The notes: generated by a model from the sequence alone, not told the origin. A stretch of DNA of 64,000 bases from Staphylococcus equorum (GCF_001747895.1 NZ_LNNB01000020.1:1-64000), one strand, 5' to 3'. Counted from the stretch's first letter, positions 19,608 through 28,150 are shown. Program-made: numbers and translations.

Positions 19608-20264
19608 ATGAGTATATTAGTAATTGGAGCAAATGGTGGCGTTGGCCAACATCTAGTAAATCAATTAAAAGAACGTGGTGAAAGCTTTACAGCTGCTGTG
19701 AGAAAGCAAGAACAAGCAGACGCGTTAAAAGATAAAGGCATAGATGCAACTTTAATAGATGTAGAAACGGATGATATCAAAACATTGACTGAAAAGGTTA
19801 AAGGATTTGATAAAGTTGTCTTTTCTGTTGGATCCGGTGGTAACACAGGTGCAGATAAAACAATCAGTGTGGATTTAGATGGTGCAATTAAATCAATTAA
19901 AGCAAGTGAAGCCAACAACGTAAAACAATATGTGATGGTTTCAACTTATGATTCTAGAAGAGAGTCGTTCGAAGCAAGTGGAGGTTTAAAACCATATACA
20001 ATTGCGAAGCACTATGCGGACGAATATCTTAAACAAGCAGATGTAGGTTATACAATTGTGCATCCAGGCGGTTTATTAGATGATGCAGCTACGAATAAAA
20101 TTGAAGTAGGTGCATTCTTTGAAGGTAGAGGATCAATTCCTCGTGAAGATGTAGCGTCAGTATTAACAGAAGTTTTGACTTCAGGTGACTACTTAAATAC
20201 TGAGTTCCAAATAGTTAGTGGCGATGAAGAAATTTCAAAAGCTTTATCAAATTTTAATAAATAA
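19608..20264 (+). CDS. NAD(P)-binding atypical SDR / NmrA-like oxidoreductase
   Basis: A 218-residue Rossmann protein with the dinucleotide motif GANGGVGQHL at the N-terminus, a typical YTIAKHYAD active-site-like segment (residues near 130) and VHPGGLLDD. It resembles YwnB/HscB-type epimerase-like proteins, which are usually stress-induced and of unknown substrate. The start is behind TAAGGAGGC. It reads away from the czr palindrome 88 bp upstream, so shared zinc regulation is possible but unproven. Own terminator follows. Confidence 0.82.
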   Translation: MSILVIGANGGVGQHLVNQLKERGESFTAAVRKQEQADALKDKGIDATLIDVETDDIKTLTEKVKGFDKVVFSVGSGGNTGADKTISVDLDGAIKSIKASEANNVKQYVMVSTYDSRRESFEASGGLKPYTIAKHYADEYLKQADVGYTIVHPGGLLDDAATNKIEVGAFFEGRGSIPREDVASVLTEVLTSGDYLNTEFQIVSGDEEISKALSNFNK

Positions 20265-20290
20265 TTATCAAAAATAGTACGGGTTTTAGA

Positions 20291-20328
20291 AGACCAATTT
20301 ACATAAAAGTGTAAATTGGTTCTTTTTT
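20291..20328 (+). terminator. terminator after the NAD(P)-binding protein gene
   Basis: AGACCAATTTACA pairs with TGTAAATTGGTTCT around an AAAAG loop, followed by a T run. Confidence 0.87.
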
Positions 20329-20405
20329 TATTTGAAATATATAGCTTATAATATAAATATATAGCAAAAATTTGATACAATAATAGATATCGTTTGGAGG
20401 TAATT

Positions 20406-21104
20406 ATGAAAATTTCAAACACGAAAATCTATGAACAAATCGCTGACATTATTTTAGAGAGTATAAAATCAGGGGAGTATCAAGTGGGTGATAAGTTACC
20501 TTCTATACAAAAACTTGGTCAACAGTATGGTGTAAGTGTTGCATCAGTGAGAGAGGCGTTAAATGCTTTAAGAACGATTGGCATTATAGAAATGAAACAA
20601 GGATATGGCACATTTATTAAGCAAATAGAACCTACCTTTTTTGAATTAGGTGATAAGTTCACGTCGTTAGATCAAATTACAGAACTTTTAGAGTTAAGAG
20701 AAATCGTAGAAAGCGCTACGGTAGAAAAAGCTGCCATACATCGCAATGAAGCAGATTTAGTAAGTTTAAAAAAAGCATTGGATGAAATGGGTGAAGCGGT
20801 AACGGATGGCACATCTGGTGAAAAAGCAGATTTACAATTTCATCTTTCGATTGCAAAGGCAGCAAAAAATTCATTGCTAGTTGAGCTACTAAATAACATT
20901 TCTGAATTAATGCAAGATTCAATGGAAGAAACAAGGAAGATATTTATTTATAGCAAACAAAAAACAATGAATAAATTACATGAAGAACATGTAATTATTT
21001 ATAATGCAATCGTAGAACAAAATGCTACCAACGCAGTCAAAGCTATGGAATCTCACTTATTTGAAGTTAAAGAAACAATTTTAGCTAATTTTAAAGAGCA
21101 ATAA
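20406..21104 (+). CDS. GntR family transcriptional regulator, FadR/FCD subfamily
   Basis: A 232-residue regulator with an N-terminal winged HTH (PSIQKLGQQYGVSVASVREALNAL, split here only by wording) at about residues 30-65 and an all-helical FCD ligand domain (about 85-225) carrying the EADLQFH-like and H-bearing helices of metal-binding FadR members. Such proteins usually sense small carboxylic acids. The start is the ATG at 20406, 7 bases after TTTGGAGG. No obvious target operon adjoins it, so its ligand and regulon cannot be inferred. Confidence 0.85.
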   Translation: MKISNTKIYEQIADIILESIKSGEYQVGDKLPSIQKLGQQYGVSVASVREALNALRTIGIIEMKQGYGTFIKQIEPTFFELGDKFTSLDQITELLELREIVESATVEKAAIHRNEADLVSLKKALDEMGEAVTDGTSGEKADLQFHLSIAKAAKNSLLVELLNNISELMQDSMEETRKIFIYSKQKTMNKLHEEHVIIYNAIVEQNATNAVKAMESHLFEVKETILANFKEQ

Positions 21105-21315
21105 TATTTGATAAGTATCTGAGAGTGGGACAGAAATTTAATTTTTTAACCAGCTTTTGTTGTGTCAGTTTAGGTCGGCAAAGATGACTAAAGATAAGAA
21201 TACAAGAATTGAAATTTTTTAAATGCTTTAATATAGGCATATTTTCAATTTAGTCAGCTACTGCCAATATAACAATGTGGCTGAGACATGTATTTATGTT
21301 TCAATCTTATTGAAA

Positions 21316-21357
21316 AAGCGCCAATTTCAATTTAAAAAATGAAATGGTGCTTTTATT
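21316..21357 (+). terminator. terminator-like hairpin in the gntR-pmi intergenic region
   Basis: AAGCGCC and ATTTCA pair with TGAAAT and GGTGCTT (one A bulge), followed by TTTTATTATTT. It could end the gntR transcript about 210 bp downstream of its stop, or end an independent small RNA. Confidence 0.65.
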
Positions 21358-21735
21358 ATTTATTAAGTTTATAGCACATGTTTTTCACTCTAGGTTGTTG
21401 AGCAATAATAAAAGCCCAAACTTCCGTAGTTTGGACTTTATCGCAAATTTTATATTTTTGAAAAAGTAATCAGCTTTTTCAAGTACATCATAACAATCTT
21501 TTAATAACCTTATATGTAAAACAGATAGAGTCCGTTTCCGTAACTCTATAGTAATTATAATATTTTTAGGTATATCATGGCAAGTATTTTTGTAAAAAAT
21601 TTATAACAATACTATAAGTGTTCATTAATATGACTGAAAATGTAATTGAGTCAAACAAAATAATCTATTATGCTTTATAAAAAGTTGATATAATAACAAG
21701 TGATTTTAGTATCGTTGAACGCTGAATTAGTCGTT

Positions 21736-21763
21736 TATAACGCGCATCGTTATATGATACAAT
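21736..21763 (+). promoter_or_regulatory. candidate pmi promoter with overlapping inverted repeat
   Basis: TATAACG and CGTTATA form a 7-bp inverted repeat with a 5-bp spacer, directly followed by TGATACAAT, an extended -10 box. The arrangement is that of an operator overlapping a promoter, about 115 bp upstream of the pmi start. Confidence 0.45.
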
Positions 21764-21879
21764 CTTTATAGTTCAAATAAAAAATACAAAACTATACATA
21801 AAAATTTCCGTTGAAAGTATTTTATATAGAAAGACTTAAAATTTAAATGAAGCAACTTAAGAATTTGGAGGTGTGATTC

Positions 21880-22818
21880 ATGCCATTATTTTTAAAACCA
21901 ATTTTCCATGAAAAAATATGGGGTGGCAATAGATTAAAAGAATTAGGATATGATCTACCAAGCGATTGTATTGGAGAAGCATGGGGGATATCAGCGCACC
22001 CAAATGGCAAATGTGAGATATTAAATGGACCCTACCAAGGTCAGACTTTAGACCAAGTATGGAATAACCACAGAGAATTGTTTGGCGATTTTCCAAGTAA
22101 GGAATTCCCGTTAATGACTAAAATTGTCGATGCTAAAGAAGCATTGTCAGTACATGTTCATCCAGATGATGCATATGCTTATGAAAAAGAGAATGGTCAA
22201 TATGGAAAGTCTGAGTGTTGGTACATCATCGACGCTAAAGAAGATTCAGAAATTATCTATGGACTTTCTGCAGAGACGAAAGAGCTGGCCATAGATAAAT
22301 TAAATGACGAAGCGTATAATGGATTATTTAATAAAGTTAAAGTTAAACCAGGAGAATTTTATTTTATTCCTGCAGGTACAATCCATTCCATAGGTGCAGG
22401 AATTCTTGTGTATGAAACGATGCAATCATCAGATGTAACGTATCGCGTGTATGATTTTGATCGTGAACATGACTCAGGTAATAAACGCGAACTTGACCAA
22501 GGAAAAGCTAAAGACGTCATTGAAATAGCCAATGAAAATATAAACATTTCTACAGATACTGAAATCATAGAAAATCACAAACGTACACAACTCGTATCTA
22601 ACGATTTTTTCACAATTGTGAAATGGCAAATTTCAGGCACACTAAATTATATGAAACCGAGAGAGTTTGTTCTCGTATCAGTACTCAAAGGTGAAGGACA
22701 AGTGATTATTGATGGTGAAGTCTATGATTTAAATCACGGACAAAACTTTATTCTAACTTCAGACGACTTAGATACGATATTTGAAGGAGACTACGAACTA
22801 ATAGTAAGCTACTTATAG
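21880..22818 (+). CDS. manA: mannose-6-phosphate isomerase, class I
   Basis: The enzyme interconverts mannose-6-phosphate and fructose-6-phosphate. The 312-residue cupin protein has the zinc site HVHPDD (near 97) and the C-terminal ligand block AGTIHSIGAG, as in the short Firmicute ManA/Pmi form. The ATG at 21880 follows TTGGAGGTG. It stands alone after a long intergenic region and is followed 20 bp downstream by a small membrane protein gene that may be co-transcribed. Confidence 0.94.
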   Translation: MPLFLKPIFHEKIWGGNRLKELGYDLPSDCIGEAWGISAHPNGKCEILNGPYQGQTLDQVWNNHRELFGDFPSKEFPLMTKIVDAKEALSVHVHPDDAYAYEKENGQYGKSECWYIIDAKEDSEIIYGLSAETKELAIDKLNDEAYNGLFNKVKVKPGEFYFIPAGTIHSIGAGILVYETMQSSDVTYRVYDFDREHDSGNKRELDQGKAKDVIEIANENINISTDTEIIENHKRTQLVSNDFFTIVKWQISGTLNYMKPREFVLVSVLKGEGQVIIDGEVYDLNHGQNFILTSDDLDTIFEGDYELIVSYL

Positions 22819-22838
22819 AAAAAATGGAGTGTTTTGAA

Positions 22839-23069
22839 ATGTATAAATTTTTGTATATCTCATTAGTTTGTGGAATGTTAGCAGGTGCAGGCATATTTTT
22901 AAAACTACCAATTTTTCCTTCTATGACATTTCCAGTAATTATAGGGGTAATTGGGATAATTTCAGCATTGATTACGATTCCTAATAAAGAGATAAGCGGA
23001 TTATTAAAGCTTGGCGGGGTTATGATTAATATCATGCCGATTATGGCTGCGTTTGCAGTAGCGCAATAA
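22839..23069 (+). CDS. small membrane protein
   Basis: A 76-residue hydrophobic protein with three likely membrane segments (about 3-20, 27-46 and 58-75) and few charges. I do not recognise a named family. The ATG at 22839 is used because GGAG lies about 9 bases before it; an earlier ATG at 22824 overlaps that ribosome site. It follows manA closely and precedes a terminator, suggesting a two-gene transcript. Function unknown. Confidence 0.75.
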   Translation: MYKFLYISLVCGMLAGAGIFLKLPIFPSMTFPVIIGVIGIISALITIPNKEISGLLKLGGVMINIMPIMAAFAVAQ

Positions 23070-23080
23070 CCAGTAAGTTC

Positions 23081-23115
23081 AGTATCTTTACATTATTGTA
23101 GAAGATACTTTTTTT
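23081..23115 (+). terminator. terminator after the small membrane protein gene
   Basis: AGTATCTT pairs with AAGATACT around a 13-nt loop, followed by a T run. Confidence 0.75.
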
Positions 23116-23316
23116 GTGTAATTTTATGAAAAGTATAAACATTTTAAAATTATTTTGAAATATACTTTAAGAAGCATCTTATGATTAGTTGTTTTTGTGG
23201 CTGTGAAAATTTAGCTAAAAATATTTAAATAAACATTATAAAATATAATATTTGTTTTTCCAGTTTTATGTTAAAAGAAATATGCTAAAATGGAACTAAA
23301 TTAGGAGGTGGCAAGT

Positions 23317-24297
23317 GTGCACAATGTGCGAGGTATCATGATGACCTTGGTAATTGCAATGGTTGCAACAATATTAGGAAGTGAATTTCCAGTCATTGGC
23401 GGTGCAATTTTTGCTATTATTATAGGAATTATTATCAATAATATAATTTTAATTCCCAAAAAATATGAAGCTGGTATTAAGTATAGTAGCAAAAAGATTT
23501 TGCATTACAGTATTATCGTGCTTGGTTTTACATTGAGCTTTCAATCTATTGGAGCAATTGGATGGAAATCTTTACCAATCATTATCATTACTTTACTTGC
23601 TGCCTTTATAACTGTGTTCTTGTTAATGAAGTTATTTAAAATTAATGAACATCTAAGTATTTTAATAGGGGTTGGAACAGCTATATGTGGTGGATCAGCA
23701 ATTGCTGCAACAAGTCCAGTAATTAAAGCGAAAGAAAGTGAAGTAGCATTCGCTATTTCTACGATATTTTTGTTCAATTTAATAGCAGTATTTATATTTC
23801 CACCATTAGGTCACGTATTAAATATGGGGCAAACTGCATTTGGATATTTTGGAGGTACAGCTATTAATGATACTTCAAGTGTGATTGCTGCAACTTCAAA
23901 CTATGGCAATACGGCCTTAGAAACAGGCGCAGTTGTAAAGTTAACGCGTACGTTGATGATTATACCAGTGGTACTCTTTTTTACATATAGAACGATACGC
24001 AAAGAAAAAGCGAAACAAACTGATACATCTATCGCTAAAATATTTCCATGGTTTATTGTATGGTTTATCTTAGCATCTTTAATCAGTACTATTTTTAATT
24101 TTTCACCTACAGTGATACATGTATTCCAACAAATTTCATTGTTTTTAATTACAATGGCAATGGCTGGCATTGGATTAAGTGTTGATTTTAAACAATTTAA
24201 ACAAGCAGGTATGAAACCAGTAATGCTTGGGCTAGTAACATGGATTGTCGTCATTATTTCAAGTTTAATTACGATGAAGTTAATAAACTTATTGTAA
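23317..24297 (+). CDS. YeiH family (UPF0324) putative sulfate exporter
   Basis: A 326-residue polytopic membrane protein with about nine or ten hydrophobic segments. Typical family blocks are GVGTAICGGSAIAATSP, GTAINDTSSVIAAT and the closing GLSVDFKQF. YeiH/UPF0324 members are annotated as putative sulfate exporters on limited evidence. I prefer the GTG at 23317, 8 bases after AGGAGG, over a GTG at 23308 that lies in the ribosome site. A single gene with no linked regulator. Confidence 0.85.
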   Translation: MHNVRGIMMTLVIAMVATILGSEFPVIGGAIFAIIIGIIINNIILIPKKYEAGIKYSSKKILHYSIIVLGFTLSFQSIGAIGWKSLPIIIITLLAAFITVFLLMKLFKINEHLSILIGVGTAICGGSAIAATSPVIKAKESEVAFAISTIFLFNLIAVFIFPPLGHVLNMGQTAFGYFGGTAINDTSSVIAATSNYGNTALETGAVVKLTRTLMIIPVVLFFTYRTIRKEKAKQTDTSIAKIFPWFIVWFILASLISTIFNFSPTVIHVFQQISLFLITMAMAGIGLSVDFKQFKQAGMKPVMLGLVTWIVVIISSLITMKLINLL

Positions 24298-24369
24298 TGT
24301 TTGTTCAGAAAGAATTTTTTGCATATAATAGGTAAGGTAGAATTTTTATATGAGATAAGGAGTATCTAA

Positions 24370-25737
24370 ATGGCAGAGGAAACAAGTTATTTTTGGTTAA
24401 ACTGCGGATATAATCGCTGGAACCATAATGAACTATTAGTAGGTCAAACGACATTATTTGAATCAGGTGCACAATTTAATCCTTCACAAGGTTTCCGATC
24501 ATTTAAACAAGCTAAAGTAGGAGACCGTGTTATCTTTTATCAAGTACAGATGGATACTGGTTTATTAGGTTTTGGTGAAATTACAAGTGTACAAACAGGT
24601 GCTCAAAATAAAATTCGTGTTCATTTTCAATTACAAGAACAGCTTAAACCATTAACTGCGGATTATTTGAAAAGAAGCGAACAATTAGAATTTAGAATGA
24701 GAAATATGAAAGAAACTTTATTTAATCAAATGACACAAGATGAATTTGAGTTAATTGTTAGTTTAGGTAAAGGAGAAACCAAAATTCCTCGATACTTTTT
24801 TATATCTGAAGAACAAGAGTTTGAACCTGAATCATACAATACAATATATACGCACACATATAACGGGATTAAACGAAATGGTTATCATTTTTACACGCAA
24901 CTTGAAATAGGTGATCAACTTATTTTTTATAATAAAAATAGAGATCAGTCCGTCATTGGTGTAGGAGAAGTCAGCAAGCATATACATGAAAAAGCACCTA
25001 TACCTGGAAGAACAAACAGTACTGCAATTGAGGTCTATTTTGAAAAAGAAATTGACCCTGTCTCATTGGGTACATTAAACAAACATCCTAAATTAAAAAA
25101 TTTATATTATCTTCAAGAAAACGCAAAACAAGCTATTGCTAGCATGTCAAAAACACAATTCGATGCGATTCGTGAAATAAGTGAAAATGATGGTATGAAA
25201 TCACAATTTGAAACTGTTAAAAGTGGACAGATGATTGATGAACATACTGAAGATTTAAAGCCGTTTATCTTACTCGTAGTTGATAAAGGAGAAGGCTTAA
25301 AGGCAGCTGAAGATTTATTACAAAAAACAAACGCGAAACCAGTTATAACTTCTGGTCATCCTGACTTTTCCGAAGATATGCTGTATGGTAAATATTTACC
25401 AAATGAAACAGGTGCACTGTACTATAGAGAAGGATTCATAACGAATCTCATGCCACGTACAGATAAAAGCTATCTTGTTATAGATAACTTTAATCGCATT
25501 GATCCAGATATCTTCCAAACATATATCAATGTGCTAGAAGGTTATGAAATAACATTACCACGCTATAATAGAGACGGTAGTATGGTTAAATGGTCTAGAA
25601 AAAAAGATTCATTTTATCATTTTAATCCAAATTGGCATATTGTGGGTATCACATATGATGACTTAAATGAAATTAAGCAAAAATATACTGAGCAATTTTT
25701 GAAATACACAAGAATCGTGAAAGTAAATCAAGATTAA
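24370..25737 (+). CDS. two EVE domains fused to a degenerate McrB-like AAA+ domain
   Basis: A 455-residue protein. Residues about 5-135 and 141-265 are two PUA-like EVE domains: each opens with an aromatic-rich strand (YFWLNCGYNRW; YFFISEEQEF) and has a KVGDRVIFY / EIGDQLIFY strand and a G-FGE / G-VGE turn. Residues about 298-455 resemble the McrB AAA+ ATPase: a Walker B-like YLVIDNFNRIDPD (368-380, with Asn where the catalytic Glu belongs), a sensor-1-like NWHIVGITYDD and a final LKYTRIVKV. The P-loop position reads DKGEGLKAA, so GKT is missing. No mcrC neighbour. Binding of a modified base or RNA without ATP hydrolysis is inferred. Confidence 0.75.
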   Translation: MAEETSYFWLNCGYNRWNHNELLVGQTTLFESGAQFNPSQGFRSFKQAKVGDRVIFYQVQMDTGLLGFGEITSVQTGAQNKIRVHFQLQEQLKPLTADYLKRSEQLEFRMRNMKETLFNQMTQDEFELIVSLGKGETKIPRYFFISEEQEFEPESYNTIYTHTYNGIKRNGYHFYTQLEIGDQLIFYNKNRDQSVIGVGEVSKHIHEKAPIPGRTNSTAIEVYFEKEIDPVSLGTLNKHPKLKNLYYLQENAKQAIASMSKTQFDAIREISENDGMKSQFETVKSGQMIDEHTEDLKPFILLVVDKGEGLKAAEDLLQKTNAKPVITSGHPDFSEDMLYGKYLPNETGALYYREGFITNLMPRTDKSYLVIDNFNRIDPDIFQTYINVLEGYEITLPRYNRDGSMVKWSRKKDSFYHFNPNWHIVGITYDDLNEIKQKYTEQFLKYTRIVKVNQD

Positions 25738-25813
25738 TCTATCTTTAACTCATAGTGTATTTAAAGTAAATAATATAACAAAAGCGATGGGCGTGCCCAT
25801 AGCTTAAAATATA

Positions 25814-25856
25814 AGCATCAATTCATTACGTTTGATTAATGGATTGGTGCTCTTTT
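25814..25856 (+). terminator. terminator after the EVE-domain gene
   Basis: AGCATCAATTCATTA pairs with TAATGGATTGGTGCT (two G-U wobbles), followed by CTTTT. A short ATGGGC / GCCCAT hairpin precedes it. The rest of the 323-bp gap before the DCC gene holds nothing else I can identify. Confidence 0.8.
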
Positions 25857-26060
25857 AAAATTCTTGGAGTTTTTAAGTGTTAGTCCAATTTAGTTTAAAA
25901 TGTCCACATCGGTTATAATTAGAGTATAAATGACAATCAAATTGTAGAACGAGTGATATAATGATTTAATTTTATAATTTTAGGATATAATAATAGTGTG
26001 GAGAAATCATATTCACTTATGAAGTGACAATAAAATATTTTACTGTTAGGGGTGAAGTAT

Positions 26061-26444
26061 ATGCCAATAATATATTATGATGCCAATTGTGTATATTGTT
26101 ATAATTATGCAATTTGGTTAATACAAAATGGTTTATCAAGACGTTATCAATTTGCTGAATTACAAGGTGAAACAGCACAAAATTTATTTGAAAATTATCC
26201 TGAAACGAAACAATATGACAGTGTTATATTGCAAGAAGGGAATCATTTCGAATATAAATCTGATGCAATCACAACACTAATCACAACACTGACAAATTAT
26301 AAATGGATCGGTATATTGCTACATTTGACGCCTAAACCACTTAGAGATTTAGGATATCAATTGTTTGCTGATAATAGAGATAAAATGTGGAAAACGCATT
26401 GGCATCAGCCTAATGCTTATGAGCAATCATTTTTTATTGAATGA
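26061..26444 (+). CDS. DCC family (DUF393) thiol-disulfide oxidoreductase-like protein
   Basis: A 127-residue thioredoxin-fold protein with the family hallmark D-x-x-C-x-x-C: DANCVYC with Cys10 and Cys13. The rest (LQGETAQNLFENYP, ITTLTNYKWIG, LRDLGYQLFADNRDKMW) is typical of DUF393. Redox activity is assumed from the motif and not shown for most members. The ATG at 26061 follows AGGGGTG; the GTG at 26052 lies within that ribosome site. rbsK starts 20 bp downstream, so the two may be co-transcribed. Confidence 0.87.
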   Translation: MPIIYYDANCVYCYNYAIWLIQNGLSRRYQFAELQGETAQNLFENYPETKQYDSVILQEGNHFEYKSDAITTLITTLTNYKWIGILLHLTPKPLRDLGYQLFADNRDKMWKTHWHQPNAYEQSFFIE

Positions 26445-26463
26445 ATAGACGGAGGAAGCAAAT

Positions 26464-27327
26464 ATGGAGAACATTGTTGTAATAGGTAGTTCATCAATTG
26501 ATTTAGTAGTGAAAACAGACGTTTTACCACAAGCAGGTGAAACAGTTATGGGTAATTCATTTTTTACAACTACAGGCGGCAAAGGTGCTAATCAGGCTGT
26601 TGCAGCAGCCCGTTTGAGTAATAAGGTCTACATGATAGGCGCTGTAGGTGATGATGATAATGGTAAACAGATTATTCAAAACTTAGAACAAAACAATGTA
26701 GATACAAGTTTTATGGACAAAATTGAAAATGAAACTTCTGGAACAGCGCATATTACACTGTTTGAAGATGATAATCGAATCATCGTTGTGCCTGCTGCTA
26801 ATAATCATGTAACGCCTGAAAAAGTGTTGCCAAAACTCGAACACTTTGGTGCAGGAGATATTATTTTGATGCAACATGAAATACCAGAACAAACGATTAA
26901 AGAAGTGACAGACTATGCTGTGAAGCATGATATGAAAATAATATTAAACCCAGCACCATATCGTAATATTGATAAAGACATCATAGATAAAGTGACTTGG
27001 ATTACGCCAAATGAATCAGAAAGTGAACTACTATTTGAAAACGGAGTAGATGAAGCACTGAAAGCATACCCGCGTAAGCTTATTGTAACTAAAGGCGCAG
27101 CAGGTGCTATGTTTTACAATGATTCTCAACAGCTTGTCAAAGGTTATAAAAAGAAAGTTGTTGATACTACAGGTGCTGGTGACACCTTCAATGGTGCTTT
27201 AGCTGTTGCACTAATTGAAAATAAACCTTTAGAAGAAGCTGTTGATTTTGCTAATTTAGCAGGTAGTTTTTCTGTAACTGGATTAGGTGCTCAAGGTGCA
27301 ATGCCATACAGAAAAGAACTAGATTAA
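26464..27327 (+). CDS. rbsK: ribokinase
   Basis: Ribokinase phosphorylates ribose to ribose-5-phosphate. The 287-residue PfkB-fold protein has the N-terminal GGKGANQAVAAARL signature, the GGxGxN-type sugar region, and the C-terminal ATP site DTTGAGDTFNGAL with the catalytic Asp. It is slightly shorter than many ribokinases, mainly at the C-terminus (ends MPYRKELD). The start is behind CGGAGG. No rbs transporter genes adjoin; the nearby deo genes also yield ribose phosphates. Confidence 0.9.
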   Translation: MENIVVIGSSSIDLVVKTDVLPQAGETVMGNSFFTTTGGKGANQAVAAARLSNKVYMIGAVGDDDNGKQIIQNLEQNNVDTSFMDKIENETSGTAHITLFEDDNRIIVVPAANNHVTPEKVLPKLEHFGAGDIILMQHEIPEQTIKEVTDYAVKHDMKIILNPAPYRNIDKDIIDKVTWITPNESESELLFENGVDEALKAYPRKLIVTKGAAGAMFYNDSQQLVKGYKKKVVDTTGAGDTFNGALAVALIENKPLEEAVDFANLAGSFSVTGLGAQGAMPYRKELD

Positions 27328-27411
27328 CCCCCATTAATTTGGGTATAATATAGTAAGGTTATGAAATGATGACCTAGATTAAAATAATTCTAATTTAGGT
27401 AGCGAAATTGC

Positions 27412-27440
27412 TTTACAGATTGTAATTATTATTATATAAT
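27412..27440 (+). promoter_or_regulatory. dps promoter with PerR-box-like sequence in the spacer
   Basis: TTTACA and TATAAT are separated by exactly 17 bp. The spacer holds TTGTAATTATTATTA (27420-27434), which differs from the PerR/Fur-type box TTATAATnATTATAA at two positions. dps/mrgA is a known PerR target in staphylococci, so peroxide control is likely. Confidence 0.6.
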
Positions 27441-27509
27441 AATAAATGTAATCAAGAACTCGAGTAGTCATTTTATAATGATAATTAAACTTAAAGGAGA
27501 GGTTTTAGC

Positions 27510-27959
27510 ATGACAAACAGTAATAAAGACGTAGTAAAAGTATTAAATGAACAAGTAGCAAACTGGACAGTAGCATTTACTAAATTACACAATTTTCATT
27601 GGTATGTAAAAGGACCTAATTTCTTCTCACTACACACTAAATTTGAAGAATTGTATGATGAAGCAAGTCAATATATCGATGACTTAGCTGAACGTATTTT
27701 AGCAGCAGGTGGAAATCCAGTTGCAACATTAAAAGAAAGTTTAGACCTTGCAATCATTGATGAAGCTGGTAAAGGCTATAAAGCTGAAGAAATGGTAGAA
27801 GAACTATCTAAAGACTTTGAAAATATTACAAAACAATTAGAAGAAGCAATTGAAGTTGCATCAGCTGCAGAAGATGATGTAACAGAAGATATGTTCATCG
27901 GTATGAAAACAAATATAGATAAACATAACTGGATGTTAAAATCTTATTTAGGTAAATAA
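27510..27959 (+). CDS. dps: Dps family DNA-binding ferritin-like protein (MrgA)
   Basis: Dps dodecamers oxidise Fe2+ with peroxide, store iron and protect DNA. The 149-residue protein has the ferroxidase ligands of the family: HNFHWYVKG (His), then HTKFEELYDEA and DDLAERIL (Asp and Glu). A short N-terminal Lys-containing tail precedes the four-helix bundle. The start is behind AAAGGAGAGG. It is monocistronic with a promoter overlapped by a PerR-like box, which fits peroxide induction. Confidence 0.95.
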   Translation: MTNSNKDVVKVLNEQVANWTVAFTKLHNFHWYVKGPNFFSLHTKFEELYDEASQYIDDLAERILAAGGNPVATLKESLDLAIIDEAGKGYKAEEMVEELSKDFENITKQLEEAIEVASAAEDDVTEDMFIGMKTNIDKHNWMLKSYLGK

Positions 27960-28105
27960 GAGAATTCAGTCACATATATGAATGAATATTATATTTTGAT
28001 TGAGCAATAGGCTAGTGTATAACTGGCCTATACTCAGATTAAAAGCAGTAATCTGTTGTTTTTAGTGGATTGCATAGTAGCTGTCTGTATCCAGTCAGTA
28101 TAATG

Positions 28106-28150
28106 AGAGCGGAAATAAGAAATCAAATTTTGATTTTTTTCGCTCTTTTT
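28106..28150 (+). terminator. terminator after dps
   Basis: AGAGCG pairs with CGCTCT, with an inner AAATCAAA / TTTTGATTT stem, followed by TTTTT. The remainder of the 372-bp dps-deoD gap has no gene I would support. Confidence 0.75.

Larger units (their letters stand above)
21105..21879. other. 775-bp intergenic region with repeat-like and hairpin elements
   Basis: I see no convincing coding sequence. The region holds GAGAGTGGGACAG (from 21121) and GTGGCTGAGACATGTATTTATG (from 21276), which look like pieces of dispersed staphylococcal intergenic repeats. It also holds a terminator-like hairpin (21316-21357), a hairpin AAAGCCCAAACT / AGTTTGGACTTT (about 21409-21440), a hairpin ATAGAGT / ACTCTAT (about 21525-21550), and the candidate pmi promoter/operator near 21736-21763. 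Confidence 0.6.

Noticed and set aside
25785-25800. ATGGGC-GT-GCCCAT hairpin after the EVE-domain gene
   Set aside because: The two-base loop is too tight for a normal stem and no T tract follows; the real terminator is the next hairpin.
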